This document shows positions 18,368-27,148 of a stretch of 64,000 nt of DNA, in pieces. A program made the translations under genes and the position numbers. Source of the DNA: Streptomyces sp. Root1304 (GTDB taxonomy: Bacteria > Actinomycetota > Actinomycetes > Streptomycetales > Streptomycetaceae); assembly GCF_001426405.1 (NCBI RefSeq), contig NZ_LMEP01000004.1, positions 62,001 to 126,000 on the forward strand. Direction: 5' to 3'. The notes under the pieces are model-generated. The model was not told the origin of the DNA and made no database searches. It saw only the letters and a list, made by a program, of their open reading frames with translations. The stretch's first letter is position 1. Every line of letters begins with the position of its first letter.

Positions 18368-18383
18368 ATTGGCATAGACCAAT
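18368..18383 (-). promoter_or_regulatory. Candidate DasR-like operator upstream of the CBM3-GH16 gene
   Basis: Read toward the glycanase gene, the site is ATTGGTCTATGCCAAT, with perfect five-base arms ATTGG/CCAAT. It matches 12 of 16 positions of the DasR-responsive element ACTGGTCTAGACCACT as I recall it. It ends about 114 bp before the start codon. Function is inferred from similarity only. Confidence 0.4.
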
Positions 18384-18431
18384 GCTGGCGTCAACCCCTC
18401 GTGCCGCGACCGGGCAGCCGCTGAGGGAGCG

Positions 18432-19331
18432 TCAGCTCCGTAGGGCGGTGCAGAGGGCGGCGCGGGCGGCTCTGCCTTCGGGGATCGGCAGGAGAGGGTA
18501 GACGTGCAGCATCTCCGGCGCCTCGTGGAAGTCCAGCTCGACGCCCGCGGCCGTGGCGCGGGCGGCCAGTCGTCGGGCGTCGGCGTTGACGATGTCCCGG
18601 GTCCCGCTGAACAGCGTGATCGGGTTCAACCCGGTGAGGTCGGCGAGGAGGGGGCTGACGTGCGGGTGGTCGATGGGGAGTGCGCCGCGGTAGAGGTCGC
18701 CGGCGTAGCGCGCACCGAGGACGGCGAGCCAGGGGTCGCGGTCTTCGAGCAGGGCGATGCGTGGGTCGGTCAGGCTGATGTCCAGCCAGGGGGAGATGAG
18801 GACGGTGCGGGCGGGAGAGGGAAGTCCTCGGTCCCGCAGGTGGACGGCGACGGCGAGGGCCATCCCGCCGCCGGCGGAGTCGCCGATGAGGCTGAGGGCC
18901 GTGGTGGCCGCGTCGTCGAGGAGCTCGGCGGCCAGGTCGGTGACGGCCGGCACCACCTCGGATGCCGTCGCCAGGGGAGCGAGGGGGTAGATCGGCACCG
19001 TGATCCGGGTGTCCGTCTCGGCGGCCACGTGGGCGATCAGCTTCCAGTGCTGGGGTGCTATCTCGTTGATGTACGCGCCGCCGTGCAGATAGATCGCCCG
19101 CCGTCCGGGGCTGAGAGCGCCGCGAGGTGTGACCTCGTAGACGGGCCATCCGGCCACCCGGCGTACGGAGAGGTCGACCGTGCGCTCCAGTCCGGCCGGT
19201 GGGGCGTACCCGGTCGGCCGCAGGGAACGGGCGAGGACCTGTTCCCGGACGGCCTCCGCCGAGCTGAACACCTTCTTGGCCCCACGGAGCCGCACCACGG
19301 TCGGCATCGCTCTGCTGGTCAGGCTCGGCAC
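18432..19331 (-). CDS. Alpha/beta hydrolase of the hormone-sensitive-lipase type
   Basis: This is a 299-aa esterase-type hydrolase. The oxyanion-hole region is YLHGGAYINEIAPQHW (HGG variant, near residue 83), the nucleophile is in IGDSAGGGMAL (near 150), and the probable histidine is in MLHVYPLLP near the C terminus. The family includes steryl- and short-chain acetyl hydrolases. The GTG at 19331 has GGAG about eight bases upstream. It lies downstream of the MFS transporter and M20 genes in the same orientation, making a set parallel to 2772-14244. The substrate is unknown. Confidence 0.88.
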   Translation of the reverse strand: MPSLTSRAMPTVVRLRGAKKVFSSAEAVREQVLARSLRPTGYAPPAGLERTVDLSVRRVAGWPVYEVTPRGALSPGRRAIYLHGGAYINEIAPQHWKLIAHVAAETDTRITVPIYPLAPLATASEVVPAVTDLAAELLDDAATTALSLIGDSAGGGMALAVAVHLRDRGLPSPARTVLISPWLDISLTDPRIALLEDRDPWLAVLGARYAGDLYRGALPIDHPHVSPLLADLTGLNPITLFSGTRDIVNADARRLAARATAAGVELDFHEAPEMLHVYPLLPIPEGRAARAALCTALRS

Positions 19332-19371
19332 GGTACGGCTCCGTTCTCGCGGTCCTCGGCGTTCTTCGGTG

Positions 19372-20718
19372 TCACGTCAGGTCGGTGTTCTTCGTCTCCG
19401 GCATCCGGTGCACCACGGCCAGGGCGAGGAGCAGCAGGACCACCGTGTAGCCGAGGAAGAGGTCACCGTTCCCGTTGCTGGTCAGCCAGGTCTGAAGATA
19501 CGGCGCACTGCCGCCGCAGGCGGCCACGGCGATCGCGTAGGGGAAGCCCACACCGGTCGTGCGCAGCCGGGTCGGGAACATCTCCGCGAACACCGCGGGG
19601 GTGATCGCCGCGCCGGCGGACATGAAGAGCATGGCCGTCGTCATGGACACAGCCAGCTGCCAGGCCTGGTCCTGGATGAACCAGTTCAGGGGGAAGGCCA
19701 GGACGGCTCCGCCGATGTAGGAGCCGTACAGGATGGGCTTGCGGCCCACGCGGTCGGAGAGGGCGCCGAACAGTGGCAGCGCCACGAGGAAGACCAGGTT
19801 GGCGAGGACGCCCGCCCACAGCGCGGCGGAGGCCTCGATGCCCTTGAGCGAGATGGCCTGGGCCGGGGCGGAGACGGCCCAGGTGTAGTAGACGACCGTG
19901 CCGCCCAGGGTGAGGCCGATCACGCGCAGGCACGCCGCCCGGTTCTCCCAGAAGCCGCGCCACACCGACGTGCGCGGTTCGTGGTCCGGGGTGTCGGCCT
20001 GCTTCTCGAACGCGTCGGTCTCCTCGAGGCGGAGCCGCATGATCAGCGCGTACAGGCCGAGAAGTCCACCGATGACGAAGGGCACGCGCCAGCCCCACGC
20101 GTGGAGCTGGTCCTCGCTGAGGAAGGAGGAGAGGACCGCTGCGAGCACGGTGGCGACCATGATGCCGCAGGTGCCGGAGATGTAGATCAGGCTCGACCAG
20201 AGCCCTCGCCGTTCGCGGGGGGCCATCTCCGCCACGTACGTCTGGGCCGCGGGAAGCTCCCCGCCGTGGGCCAGGCCCTGGACGAGCCGCGCGAACACCA
20301 ACAGGGCCGAGGCGCCCACGCCGATCGTGGCGTAGGTCGGTGCGAGGCCGATCAGCAGGCTTCCGGCGGCGGCCAGCGCGATGGAGCCGACCATCGCCGC
20401 ACGCCGCCCCTTGCGGTCGCTGAGCCGGCCGAAGACCAGGCCGCCCAGGGGGCGCATGAGGAAGCCCACGGCGAAGATCGCCAGGGTGCTCAGCAGGGCC
20501 GAGGTCGGATCGGCGGAGGGGAAGAACTGCGAGGCGAAGAAGGGGGTGAAGATCGCGTAGACGTTCCAGTCGTACCACTCCAGGGCGTTGCCGACGCCGG
20601 TGCCGATGACAGTGCGCAGCCGGGACGGGGCGGGGGTGCTCCTGGTCGTGGCGCTCGTGGTCGAGGCCTCTGGTGCGTCGGATCTGGTGGCCGGGGATGG
20701 GGATGCGTGGTCAGGCAC
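19372..20718 (-). CDS. MFS transporter of the metabolite:H+ symporter (MHS) type
   Basis: This 448-aa, 12-helix transporter has the MHS-type N terminus GNALEWYDWNVYAIFTPFFA, the loop 2-3 signature GRLSDRKGRR and a second copy, GALSDRVGRKP, in the C half. Relatives import alpha-ketoglutarate, proline/betaine, shikimate or other small carboxylates with protons. The start is GTG at 20718, preceded by AGGAGAAAACC. It lies between an M20 amidohydrolase (20786) and an esterase (18432), all leftward. It may be the uptake system for the substrate of that module, as the ABC importer is for the first module. Confidence 0.92.
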   Translation of the reverse strand: MPDHASPSPATRSDAPEASTTSATTRSTPAPSRLRTVIGTGVGNALEWYDWNVYAIFTPFFASQFFPSADPTSALLSTLAIFAVGFLMRPLGGLVFGRLSDRKGRRAAMVGSIALAAAGSLLIGLAPTYATIGVGASALLVFARLVQGLAHGGELPAAQTYVAEMAPRERRGLWSSLIYISGTCGIMVATVLAAVLSSFLSEDQLHAWGWRVPFVIGGLLGLYALIMRLRLEETDAFEKQADTPDHEPRTSVWRGFWENRAACLRVIGLTLGGTVVYYTWAVSAPAQAISLKGIEASAALWAGVLANLVFLVALPLFGALSDRVGRKPILYGSYIGGAVLAFPLNWFIQDQAWQLAVSMTTAMLFMSAGAAITPAVFAEMFPTRLRTTGVGFPYAIAVAACGGSAPYLQTWLTSNGNGDLFLGYTVVLLLLALAVVHRMPETKNTDLT

Positions 20719-20785
20719 GGTTTTCTCCTGGGGGACGGGACGCAGCCTGGATGAGCTGCGTCCGGCGGAGCTGCGGGCGGTGCGG

Positions 20786-21997
20786 TCAGGAGGTGGGGGC
20801 GGGTGTCGCCTTCGCCAGGCGGCGCAGGGCGAGTCCGGCGTAGAGCGCGGCTCCGTCACCGAGCACGCTGTCGTCGAAGACGGCCAAGGGTGAGTGGTTG
20901 TACGGGGCGCGCTGCACGTCCCGGTCCGGCGGGCAGGCGCCCAGGACCACGAACGCGCCGGGGATCTCGTCCAGCACCCGGGAGAAGTCCTCCGACCCGG
21001 TGGCCGGCCGGGGCGCCCACGCGTAGCGCTCCTCTCCGTGCACCTCCGCCACCACGTCGGCGACGAACTCGGCCTCGGCCGGGTCGTTGACGGTGAGGGG
21101 GTACAGCTCGGCGAAGTCCACCTCGACGTCGAGACCGTGGGCGGCCGCGATGCCCCGGCACACCTGCGCGGCGCCGTCCTTGATCCGGCCGTGCGACGAA
21201 GCGGAGAACGACCGTACGGTCGCCGTGAACCGGGCCTCGTCGGGAATGACGTTGCCGGCCGTGCCCGCGTGGAAGGCGCCCACGGTCAGCACCACGGGGT
21301 CGAAGGGGTCGAACCTCCGGCTGATGAAGGTCTGCAGGGCGGTGACCATCTCGCACGCCGCCGGTACGGGGTCGTTGGCCAGGTGCGGCATCGAACCGTG
21401 ACCTCCGGCCCCGCGGACGGTCACGCGAAGGCTGTCGGAAGACGCCAGGACCGGGCCCCGGCGGGTCGCGAACAGCCCGTTCGGCTGGCCCGCCGAGGTC
21501 ACGTGCAGGGCGTAGGCGGCCACCGGCCGCTCACCGGAGGCGTCCAGGACCCCTTCGGCAAGCATGTGGCCGGCCCCGTCCTGGCCCTCCTCGCCGGGCT
21601 GGAACATGAAGACCACGGCGCCTGCGAGCTCGTCCCGGCGAGCGGAGAGAAGCTGGGCCGCACCGGCAAGCATGGATGTGTGCAGGTCGTGACCACAGGC
21701 GTGCATGACCCCCTCGGAGCGGGAGGCGTACGAGAGATCCGCGCGTTCGCTGACGGGCAGCGCGTCCATGTCGGCGCGCAGGAGCACCGTGGGACCGGGG
21801 CCGGCGCCCCGCAGCACCGCGGTGACGGAGGTCAGCCGGTTCCCCGTGGTGACCTCCAGCGGCAGTCCGTCCAGGGCGGCCAGGACCTTGTCCCGTGTAC
21901 GTGGCAAATCCAGGCCCAGTTCGGGCTCGGCATGCAGCGCCCGCCGCAGGCGGACCAGATCACCCTGCACACTCCGTGCGTCCTCGCGCACCGACAC
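20786..21997 (-). CDS. M20-family amidohydrolase (paralogue of 11816-13057)
   Basis: This 403-aa M20 metallo-amidohydrolase has LLRADMDALPVSE, MHACGHDLHTSML, FQPGEEGQDGAGHM and ATGSEDFSR, which give the usual metal ligands. The lid domain has VRGAGGHGSMPH. It starts with GTG at 21997 behind AAGGGG. It is divergent from the tandem Lrp regulator at 22099, with about 100 bp between, as the first M20 operon is divergent from the first Lrp gene. The probable role is cytoplasmic hydrolysis of an N-acyl amino acid or related amide. The two M20 proteins share family motifs but are clearly not recent copies. Confidence 0.92.
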   Translation of the reverse strand: MSVREDARSVQGDLVRLRRALHAEPELGLDLPRTRDKVLAALDGLPLEVTTGNRLTSVTAVLRGAGPGPTVLLRADMDALPVSERADLSYASRSEGVMHACGHDLHTSMLAGAAQLLSARRDELAGAVVFMFQPGEEGQDGAGHMLAEGVLDASGERPVAAYALHVTSAGQPNGLFATRRGPVLASSDSLRVTVRGAGGHGSMPHLANDPVPAACEMVTALQTFISRRFDPFDPVVLTVGAFHAGTAGNVIPDEARFTATVRSFSASSHGRIKDGAAQVCRGIAAAHGLDVEVDFAELYPLTVNDPAEAEFVADVVAEVHGEERYAWAPRPATGSEDFSRVLDEIPGAFVVLGACPPDRDVQRAPYNHSPLAVFDDSVLGDGAALYAGLALRRLAKATPAPTS

Positions 21998-22098
21998 CGG
22001 TATCCCCTTTCACTGACGTTCACCTCGCTGTCGCTCGGTTGCCAGCGATGATGGATACTTGACACTCACACCTCTCGAAAACGCAGGATCTTTCTTCC

Positions 22099-23139
22099 AT
22101 GCCTGATCGTTTGCAGGAATATGCACACCTGGACGAGCTCGACCTCAGCCTGGTCAACACGCTGCAGATCGACCCCCGAGCCCCCTGGTCGCGCATCGGA
22201 CGGGCACTCGACCTCGATCCCGTCACCGTAGCCAGGCGCTGGTCCCGGCTGACCGGGACGGGCGTCGCGTGGATCACGGCACAGCCCGGGCGCGCTCAGG
22301 TCTCCCAGGGCTGTCTGGCCTTCGTCGAAGTGGACTGCCAGGCCGGCCGCACGCTCGACGTCGCCAACACCCTCGCGCAGTGGCCCCACGTCCTGACCGT
22401 GGATCACACCAGCGGGGGCCGGGACCTGCTGCTCACCGTGTCGACGCCCACGCTCGCGTCCCTCTCCCGCTACCTGCTCGAACGCCTGGGATCGCTGCCG
22501 GGAATCAGTGCCACGCGCACCCAGCTCGGCACCCATGTCTTCACGCACGCCACCGACTGGCGCCTGCGTGCCCTCGACCCCCGCCAGCGGGCCCACATCA
22601 CCGCCGAGCGGCCACCTCGGTCGCCGTCGACGGCCCAGACCCTCACGGCGAGGGACCGGCTCCTCATCGTGCGCCTCGGGGCCGACGGACGCACCTCGCT
22701 GACGGACCTCGCGGAGGAGCTGGGCGTCGGGATCACCACCGTACGCAATCGGCTCGCCCTCCTCATCGCCAACGAGGACCTGGAACTGCGCTGCGAGGTC
22801 GCCCAGCCCCTGTGCGGCTGGCCGATCTCCACCACGATCTGGGCCCAGGCCCAGATCGAGGACCGCGACGCCTTGAACAGACTCCTGGCCACCGTCCCTG
22901 AGATCCGGGCGTGCATCGGCCTCGCCGGGGGCACGGCGAATCTCCTCATCAGCGTCTGGCTCCGTTCTCTACCCGACATCCGGGGCCTCGAAGCCCGCCT
23001 CACCGGCGCACTGCCTCAGCTGAAGGTGCTCGACCAAGCGGTCTCCATGCGCTTCGTCAAGCGCATGGGCCGCATCCTCGACCCGGCCGGCCGCAGCGTG
23101 AGCACCGTCCCCATGGACATCTGGTCCGAGCCCTCCTGA
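22099..23139 (+). CDS. Tandem-domain Lrp/AsnC-family regulator (paralogue of 5396-6460)
   Basis: At 346 aa it has the same double Lrp layout as the regulator at 5396. The first HTH is around residues 10-55 (LDLSLVNTLQIDPRAPWSRI) and the second around 185-230 (DRLLIVRLGADGRTSLTDLA, AEELGVGITTVRNRL). The end VKRMGRILDPAGRS and VPMDIW also matches the paralogue. It is divergent from the M20/MFS/esterase genes, so it is the likely local regulator of that module. The start ATG follows GGATCTTTCTTCC, which is a weak ribosome site. A downstream hydrolase gene reads convergently and is broken. Confidence 0.88.
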   Translation: MPDRLQEYAHLDELDLSLVNTLQIDPRAPWSRIGRALDLDPVTVARRWSRLTGTGVAWITAQPGRAQVSQGCLAFVEVDCQAGRTLDVANTLAQWPHVLTVDHTSGGRDLLLTVSTPTLASLSRYLLERLGSLPGISATRTQLGTHVFTHATDWRLRALDPRQRAHITAERPPRSPSTAQTLTARDRLLIVRLGADGRTSLTDLAEELGVGITTVRNRLALLIANEDLELRCEVAQPLCGWPISTTIWAQAQIEDRDALNRLLATVPEIRACIGLAGGTANLLISVWLRSLPDIRGLEARLTGALPQLKVLDQAVSMRFVKRMGRILDPAGRSVSTVPMDIWSEPS

Positions 23140-23148
23140 GGCGTCGGA

Positions 23149-23810
23149 TCAGGCGTGTGCGCGCCAGAACTCGCGGACGGCCCGGTTGAAGAGCTCCGGC
23201 TCCGCGAGGTTGCTGACATGGCCCGTGCCAGGGAGCACGACGAGCGAGGCGTCCGGAATCGCCTCCTGGAAGGTGTGGGCGACGTGCGGAGGCGACCGCG
23301 CGTCGAGCTCGCGCCAGACGAGCAGGGTGGGAACCGCGATCTCGGGCAGCAGGTCATCTGGTCGGCCTCGGCCATGACGAGGAGCTGCGTCCCGAGGCCG
23401 TCGACGCGGGCCCGTACCTCCTCCGGCGGCAGCGAGCCCTTCCAGCCGGCGTAGGTGTCGGCCAGGACCAGTGTCCTGACCAGCTCCGGGCGCAGGCGAA
23501 AGAGCTCGAGCACGACGGTCCCGCCCCAGGAGAGACCTGCGACGTGGACGGGGCCGAGCCGCAGATCGTCAATCACCGCCGCGAGGCACCGGGCGTAGTC
23601 CGCGAGGCCGAAACCGGAGGGAACGTCCGAGGGACGGCCCGTGCCGGGCTCGTCCCAGGCGACCACCGTGAACTCGTCCGCCGGACCCGCGAGCTGCGGC
23701 TGCCACATGCGACCGTCGAGACCCGCACCGTGTACGAACACCAGGGGCGGTCCCTGCCCCACCCGTTCGTAGGCGATCTCGACCCCGTTCATCGCCCGCA
23801 CCGTTGCCAT
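23149..23810 (-). pseudogene. Broken alpha/beta hydrolase (internal deletion with frameshift)
   Basis: The N-terminal part is a normal alpha/beta hydrolase: LVFVHGAGLDGRMWQPQL, WDEPGTGRPSD and the nucleophile elbow AGLSWGGTVV. After LLVMAEADQ (near 23365) the frame is lost. The continuation DLLPEIAVPTLLVW, a probable acid region, PGTGHVSNLAEPE with the histidine, and the end REFWRAHA are in another frame down to 23149. The cap region between the two is also much shorter than normal, so a deletion probably created the frameshift. The start ATG is at 23810. It is probably nonfunctional, though a truncated N-terminal product could be made. Confidence 0.75.
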
Positions 23811-23918
23811 ACCACCACGCCACGCGCGGCCGTCGGACGTATCGCGGCTCCCACTCCGGTCACCTCCGGAAGCAGCTCCCGCTCCGGAAGCGGACGGGAG
23901 CGTCCGCTCTGACCCGGG

Positions 23919-25265
23919 CTATCCGCCGAGAGCCACCTGCCGCCGGCTTTCGAGTGCCTGCTGGACGCGGGCCACATCGGTGGCGTAGGTGCGATAGAGC
24001 AAGGTGAGGAAGGCGCCGTTGACGAGCACGAGTCCGACGAGAACCCACAGGAACACCGCGCGCAGTCCGAAGGCGTCGCCGAGGAAGCCGGCTCCGAGGC
24101 TGAACGCGGCGATGGCGACGGCCTCGAAGACGCTGAGGTAGATGGCGAAGGCCGCGCCGCGGAGTTCGGGAAGCGTCACGGCCATGATCATGGGCCGGTT
24201 GACCACCGGGTTGACGCCCTGGACGAGGCCCATGAGGGCGAAGAAGACAGCGAACACGCCGATCCCGCCCCAGTCGAGCTGGGTACCGAAGAAGGCCACG
24301 GTCGCGAAGGCGAACTGAGCGGTCTGGAGAATGACCACGAGGCCGTGGCGCGGGTTGCGGCGGACGGCCCAGTCGGCGAGGAAGCCGCCGAGCACAGTGC
24401 CGGTGAAGAAACCGATGCCCATGGGGAAGAGGACGACGGAGGCGACCTGGGTGCTGAATCCGTAGACGTCCACCAGGAAGATCACACCGAACATCGCGGC
24501 GAGAAGTTGCCCCGACAGGAGTCGGGAGACGAGCAGGACCACCAGGCTCGGGATCCGGAAGAGCGCGGTCACCTGCTTCATGGTGACCTTGGTGTGGGCC
24601 TCGCGGGTCCGTCGGTCGAGGCCGGCGAGCTGGTGCTCGGACGCGCCTCTGCCTGGGTCGCGCATCCAGATCAACAGGGCGACGCCGCACAGGACGTTGA
24701 CGGCGCCGATGCCCCACAGGCCCCAGCGCCAGCCGTCGTCGAACGCGGCGAGCTGTCCCTTCAGGGTGGCGAAGAGGGAGGCGGCGAGGTTGATGACGCC
24801 GTACAGCATGCCGACGGCGCGGCCCCGGGACTCGCTGTCGAAGAGGTCCCCGAGGATTTCCGTGGTGAGAGGTCCGGAGGCGGCGTACCCGGCGGCGAGG
24901 ATGGTGATCAGGATGAGGAGCTGGGTGAAGTTCTGGGCGAAGCCGGCGGCTATGCCCCACACTCCCCAGAAGCCGGTGGCCAGGACGAGGACGCCCTTGC
25001 GGGACCAGCGCTGGGCGACCCACACCCAGAACGGGCCGGCGAACACGCCGGCGATCCGGCCTGCGGCGGTCAGGACGCCGAGGGCGCCGAGCGAGACTCC
25101 GAGCGAGTGGCGGATCACCGGGAACAGCCCGCTGATCAGACTCGCCTCGGTGTTCTCGGCGATCATGGTGCCGCCGAGCAGGGACAGCTGGCGCCAGCGG
25201 CCCTTCACGGGGACGGCCTTTCTCTCCTTCGTCGTGCCGACGGGTGCCTCGGTAAGATCGGGCAA
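23919..25265 (-). CDS. MFS transporter
   Basis: This is a 448-aa, 12-segment major facilitator. Recognisable parts are LSLLGGTMIAENTEASLISG (first helix region), ALGVLTAAGRIAGVFAGPFW, a long central loop with DRRTREAHTKVTMKQ, and GTVLGGFLADWAVRRNPRH in the second half. TTG at 25265 is preferred over the more upstream codons because AGAGG lies seven bases before it. It follows the two sulfatase genes on the same strand and is probably co-transcribed, so it may move a sulfate ester or the desulfated product. Direction and substrate cannot be read from the sequence. Confidence 0.88.
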   Translation of the reverse strand: MPDLTEAPVGTTKERKAVPVKGRWRQLSLLGGTMIAENTEASLISGLFPVIRHSLGVSLGALGVLTAAGRIAGVFAGPFWVWVAQRWSRKGVLVLATGFWGVWGIAAGFAQNFTQLLILITILAAGYAASGPLTTEILGDLFDSESRGRAVGMLYGVINLAASLFATLKGQLAAFDDGWRWGLWGIGAVNVLCGVALLIWMRDPGRGASEHQLAGLDRRTREAHTKVTMKQVTALFRIPSLVVLLVSRLLSGQLLAAMFGVIFLVDVYGFSTQVASVVLFPMGIGFFTGTVLGGFLADWAVRRNPRHGLVVILQTAQFAFATVAFFGTQLDWGGIGVFAVFFALMGLVQGVNPVVNRPMIMAVTLPELRGAAFAIYLSVFEAVAIAAFSLGAGFLGDAFGLRAVFLWVLVGLVLVNGAFLTLLYRTYATDVARVQQALESRRQVALGG

Positions 25266-25381
25266 GACGCCACCTCTTCTTCGTCTCGTTCTTCGCTGGA
25301 TGGGTGGGGAGAGGGAAGGCAAGCCGGTGACGGGGTAGCCGCCCTGTCACCGGCGTCCATCTGAGTTCCGACGACTGGGTC

Positions 25382-27148
25382 TCAGAGTTCCGTGAGTTCC
25401 TCGGCGACCAGACGCAGCCGGTCGGGCGGGATCATTCCGCCCGACATCGCCGCGATGTCGATAAGCGGGGTCGGCCCCAGGAACTGCAGGAGTTCCGAGT
25501 CGGCGATCCCCGGCAGGTGCCGCTTGAGCACCTCCAGCGCCACCGGATCGCCGATCAGCGTCGCGACCGGCGTGCGCAGCGAGAGCCGCCCCTCGGGATA
25601 GTCCTCGGCACGAGGCAGGGGCACCGCGGCTCGCTGGGCCTGGTCGCGCTGGGCCCGTACGAGGAGGTGCGCGCCGGTCACCTGGCCCTCGGCGGGCAGG
25701 CCGAGACGTTCGTACTGACTGAGCGGCGCTTCCGTATCCCGCATCAGCTCCACCAGCAGCGTGGCGAGCCGCAGCTCCACCTCGTCGTCGACGAGCGGCT
25801 CCAGCTGCTGGGGGTCGTTCTCCAGGTCGAAGAGCAGGCTGCCGTGGTGGTACGGATTGACGAAGGTACGGCCCGCCGTACGCAAGGTGCGGAGGCCCTT
25901 GGTGAAGCCGAACGGCTCGGCCAGCTCCACGTCGGCGAGTTCGGCGGGGGTGAAGCGGCCGCGCATGTGCGTCGGCATCAACGTGTGCTCCTGCAGCGGG
26001 GCGTTGCCGGGGGAGACGGGGGCGCGCATGTAGACGTACCGGCCGTCGGTGATGTTCACGTGACCGCCGTGGATGCCGAAGAGGCCGGCCTCGCGTACGG
26101 GGCCGTCCGCAGCGGTGACGGGCAGCGGTGCGCCCTGCATGTCGGCCGGGCGCTCGACGCCGAAGTACTCCAGGAGTGTGGGGGCGAGGTCGATGGTCTG
26201 CACGAGGGTGTCGCGCCGCTCGCCCGCGCCGCCGGAGCGCGGGTCCCAGACGAAGAGAGGCAGGTGGACCAGCTCGTTGTACCAGGGCTGGACGCCCTTG
26301 CCCCACCAGCCCTTCTCGCCGAGCAGCAGACCGTGGTCGGTGTTGACGATCAGGAGCGTGTCGTCCCACAGCCCGTGCTCGTCCATGGCGTCGAGGACCC
26401 GGCCCAGGGAGTGGTCGCACATGGAGAGCAGTGCGGCGTACTCGTAACCGGCGTGCGCGACCTGCTCGTTCGTCTCCACCACCTGCTTGTAGTCGGGCCA
26501 GTCGAAGTGCGGCCCGTCATACGCGTGCGGGTAGAGGTCCTTGTAACGCTGGTGGGAGAAGAACGGCTCGTGCGGGTCGAAGGTCTCGATCTGCACGAAC
26601 CACCGATCCGCGTCCTTGTTCGTCCGGATGAACTCCAGACCGGCGTCGAACGTGAGCGTCTGCGGATGCCGGTCCTCGGTCGCCATGTGCGGCCGGTTCA
26701 CCCAGTCCTGCCGGTACGCGGCCGAGCGCATCCGCTTCAGGTCCTCGGGCATCTCCGGATCGGCCACCTGGCCCTTCCACGGGTCGCCCTCCTGCCCGCG
26801 GAAGAACTCCCAGGAGTTGTAGCGGCCGTGGTAGGTGGCGCCGCCGTCCTCCCAGTAGTGCGGGTGGTCGCTGGCCAGATGGGTGTACACGCCGTTCTGC
26901 TTGAGTAGTTCGGGCATCGAGTCGTCGAACGGCTCCAGCGGTCCCCAGCTGCGGTGCAGGAAGTTGTAGCGCCCCGTGTGCAGTTCGCGGCGGGCCGGCA
27001 TGCACGGCATCGACCCCGCGTACGCCTTGTCGAAGGTCACCGTACGCTCGGCGAGGCGCGCGAAGTTCGGGGCGTGCGTCCAGTCCCCTCCGTACGGCGG
27101 CAGCATGCGCCGGTTGAGACTGTCGAACATCACCATGATCGCCCTCAT
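25382..27148 (-). CDS. Type I sulfatase (CMPAR active site)
   Basis: This is a 588-aa arylsulfatase-family hydrolase. The N terminus has IMVMFDSLNRRMLPPYGG, with a metal-binding Asp, and the formylglycine site SMPCMPARRELHTGRYNF, matching C-x-P-x-R with Ala in place of the more common Ser. Other metal/substrate parts are WFVQIETFDPHEPF and LLIVNTDHGLLLGEKGWWGK. No signal peptide is visible, so the substrate must enter the cell. ATG at 27148 overlaps the stop of the upstream sulfatase by four bases. A formylglycine-generating enzyme is encoded divergently at 29036. The substrate may be a carbohydrate or alkyl/aryl sulfate. Confidence 0.92.
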   Translation of the reverse strand: MRAIMVMFDSLNRRMLPPYGGDWTHAPNFARLAERTVTFDKAYAGSMPCMPARRELHTGRYNFLHRSWGPLEPFDDSMPELLKQNGVYTHLASDHPHYWEDGGATYHGRYNSWEFFRGQEGDPWKGQVADPEMPEDLKRMRSAAYRQDWVNRPHMATEDRHPQTLTFDAGLEFIRTNKDADRWFVQIETFDPHEPFFSHQRYKDLYPHAYDGPHFDWPDYKQVVETNEQVAHAGYEYAALLSMCDHSLGRVLDAMDEHGLWDDTLLIVNTDHGLLLGEKGWWGKGVQPWYNELVHLPLFVWDPRSGGAGERRDTLVQTIDLAPTLLEYFGVERPADMQGAPLPVTAADGPVREAGLFGIHGGHVNITDGRYVYMRAPVSPGNAPLQEHTLMPTHMRGRFTPAELADVELAEPFGFTKGLRTLRTAGRTFVNPYHHGSLLFDLENDPQQLEPLVDDEVELRLATLLVELMRDTEAPLSQYERLGLPAEGQVTGAHLLVRAQRDQAQRAAVPLPRAEDYPEGRLSLRTPVATLIGDPVALEVLKRHLPGIADSELLQFLGPTPLIDIAAMSGGMIPPDRLRLVAEELTEL

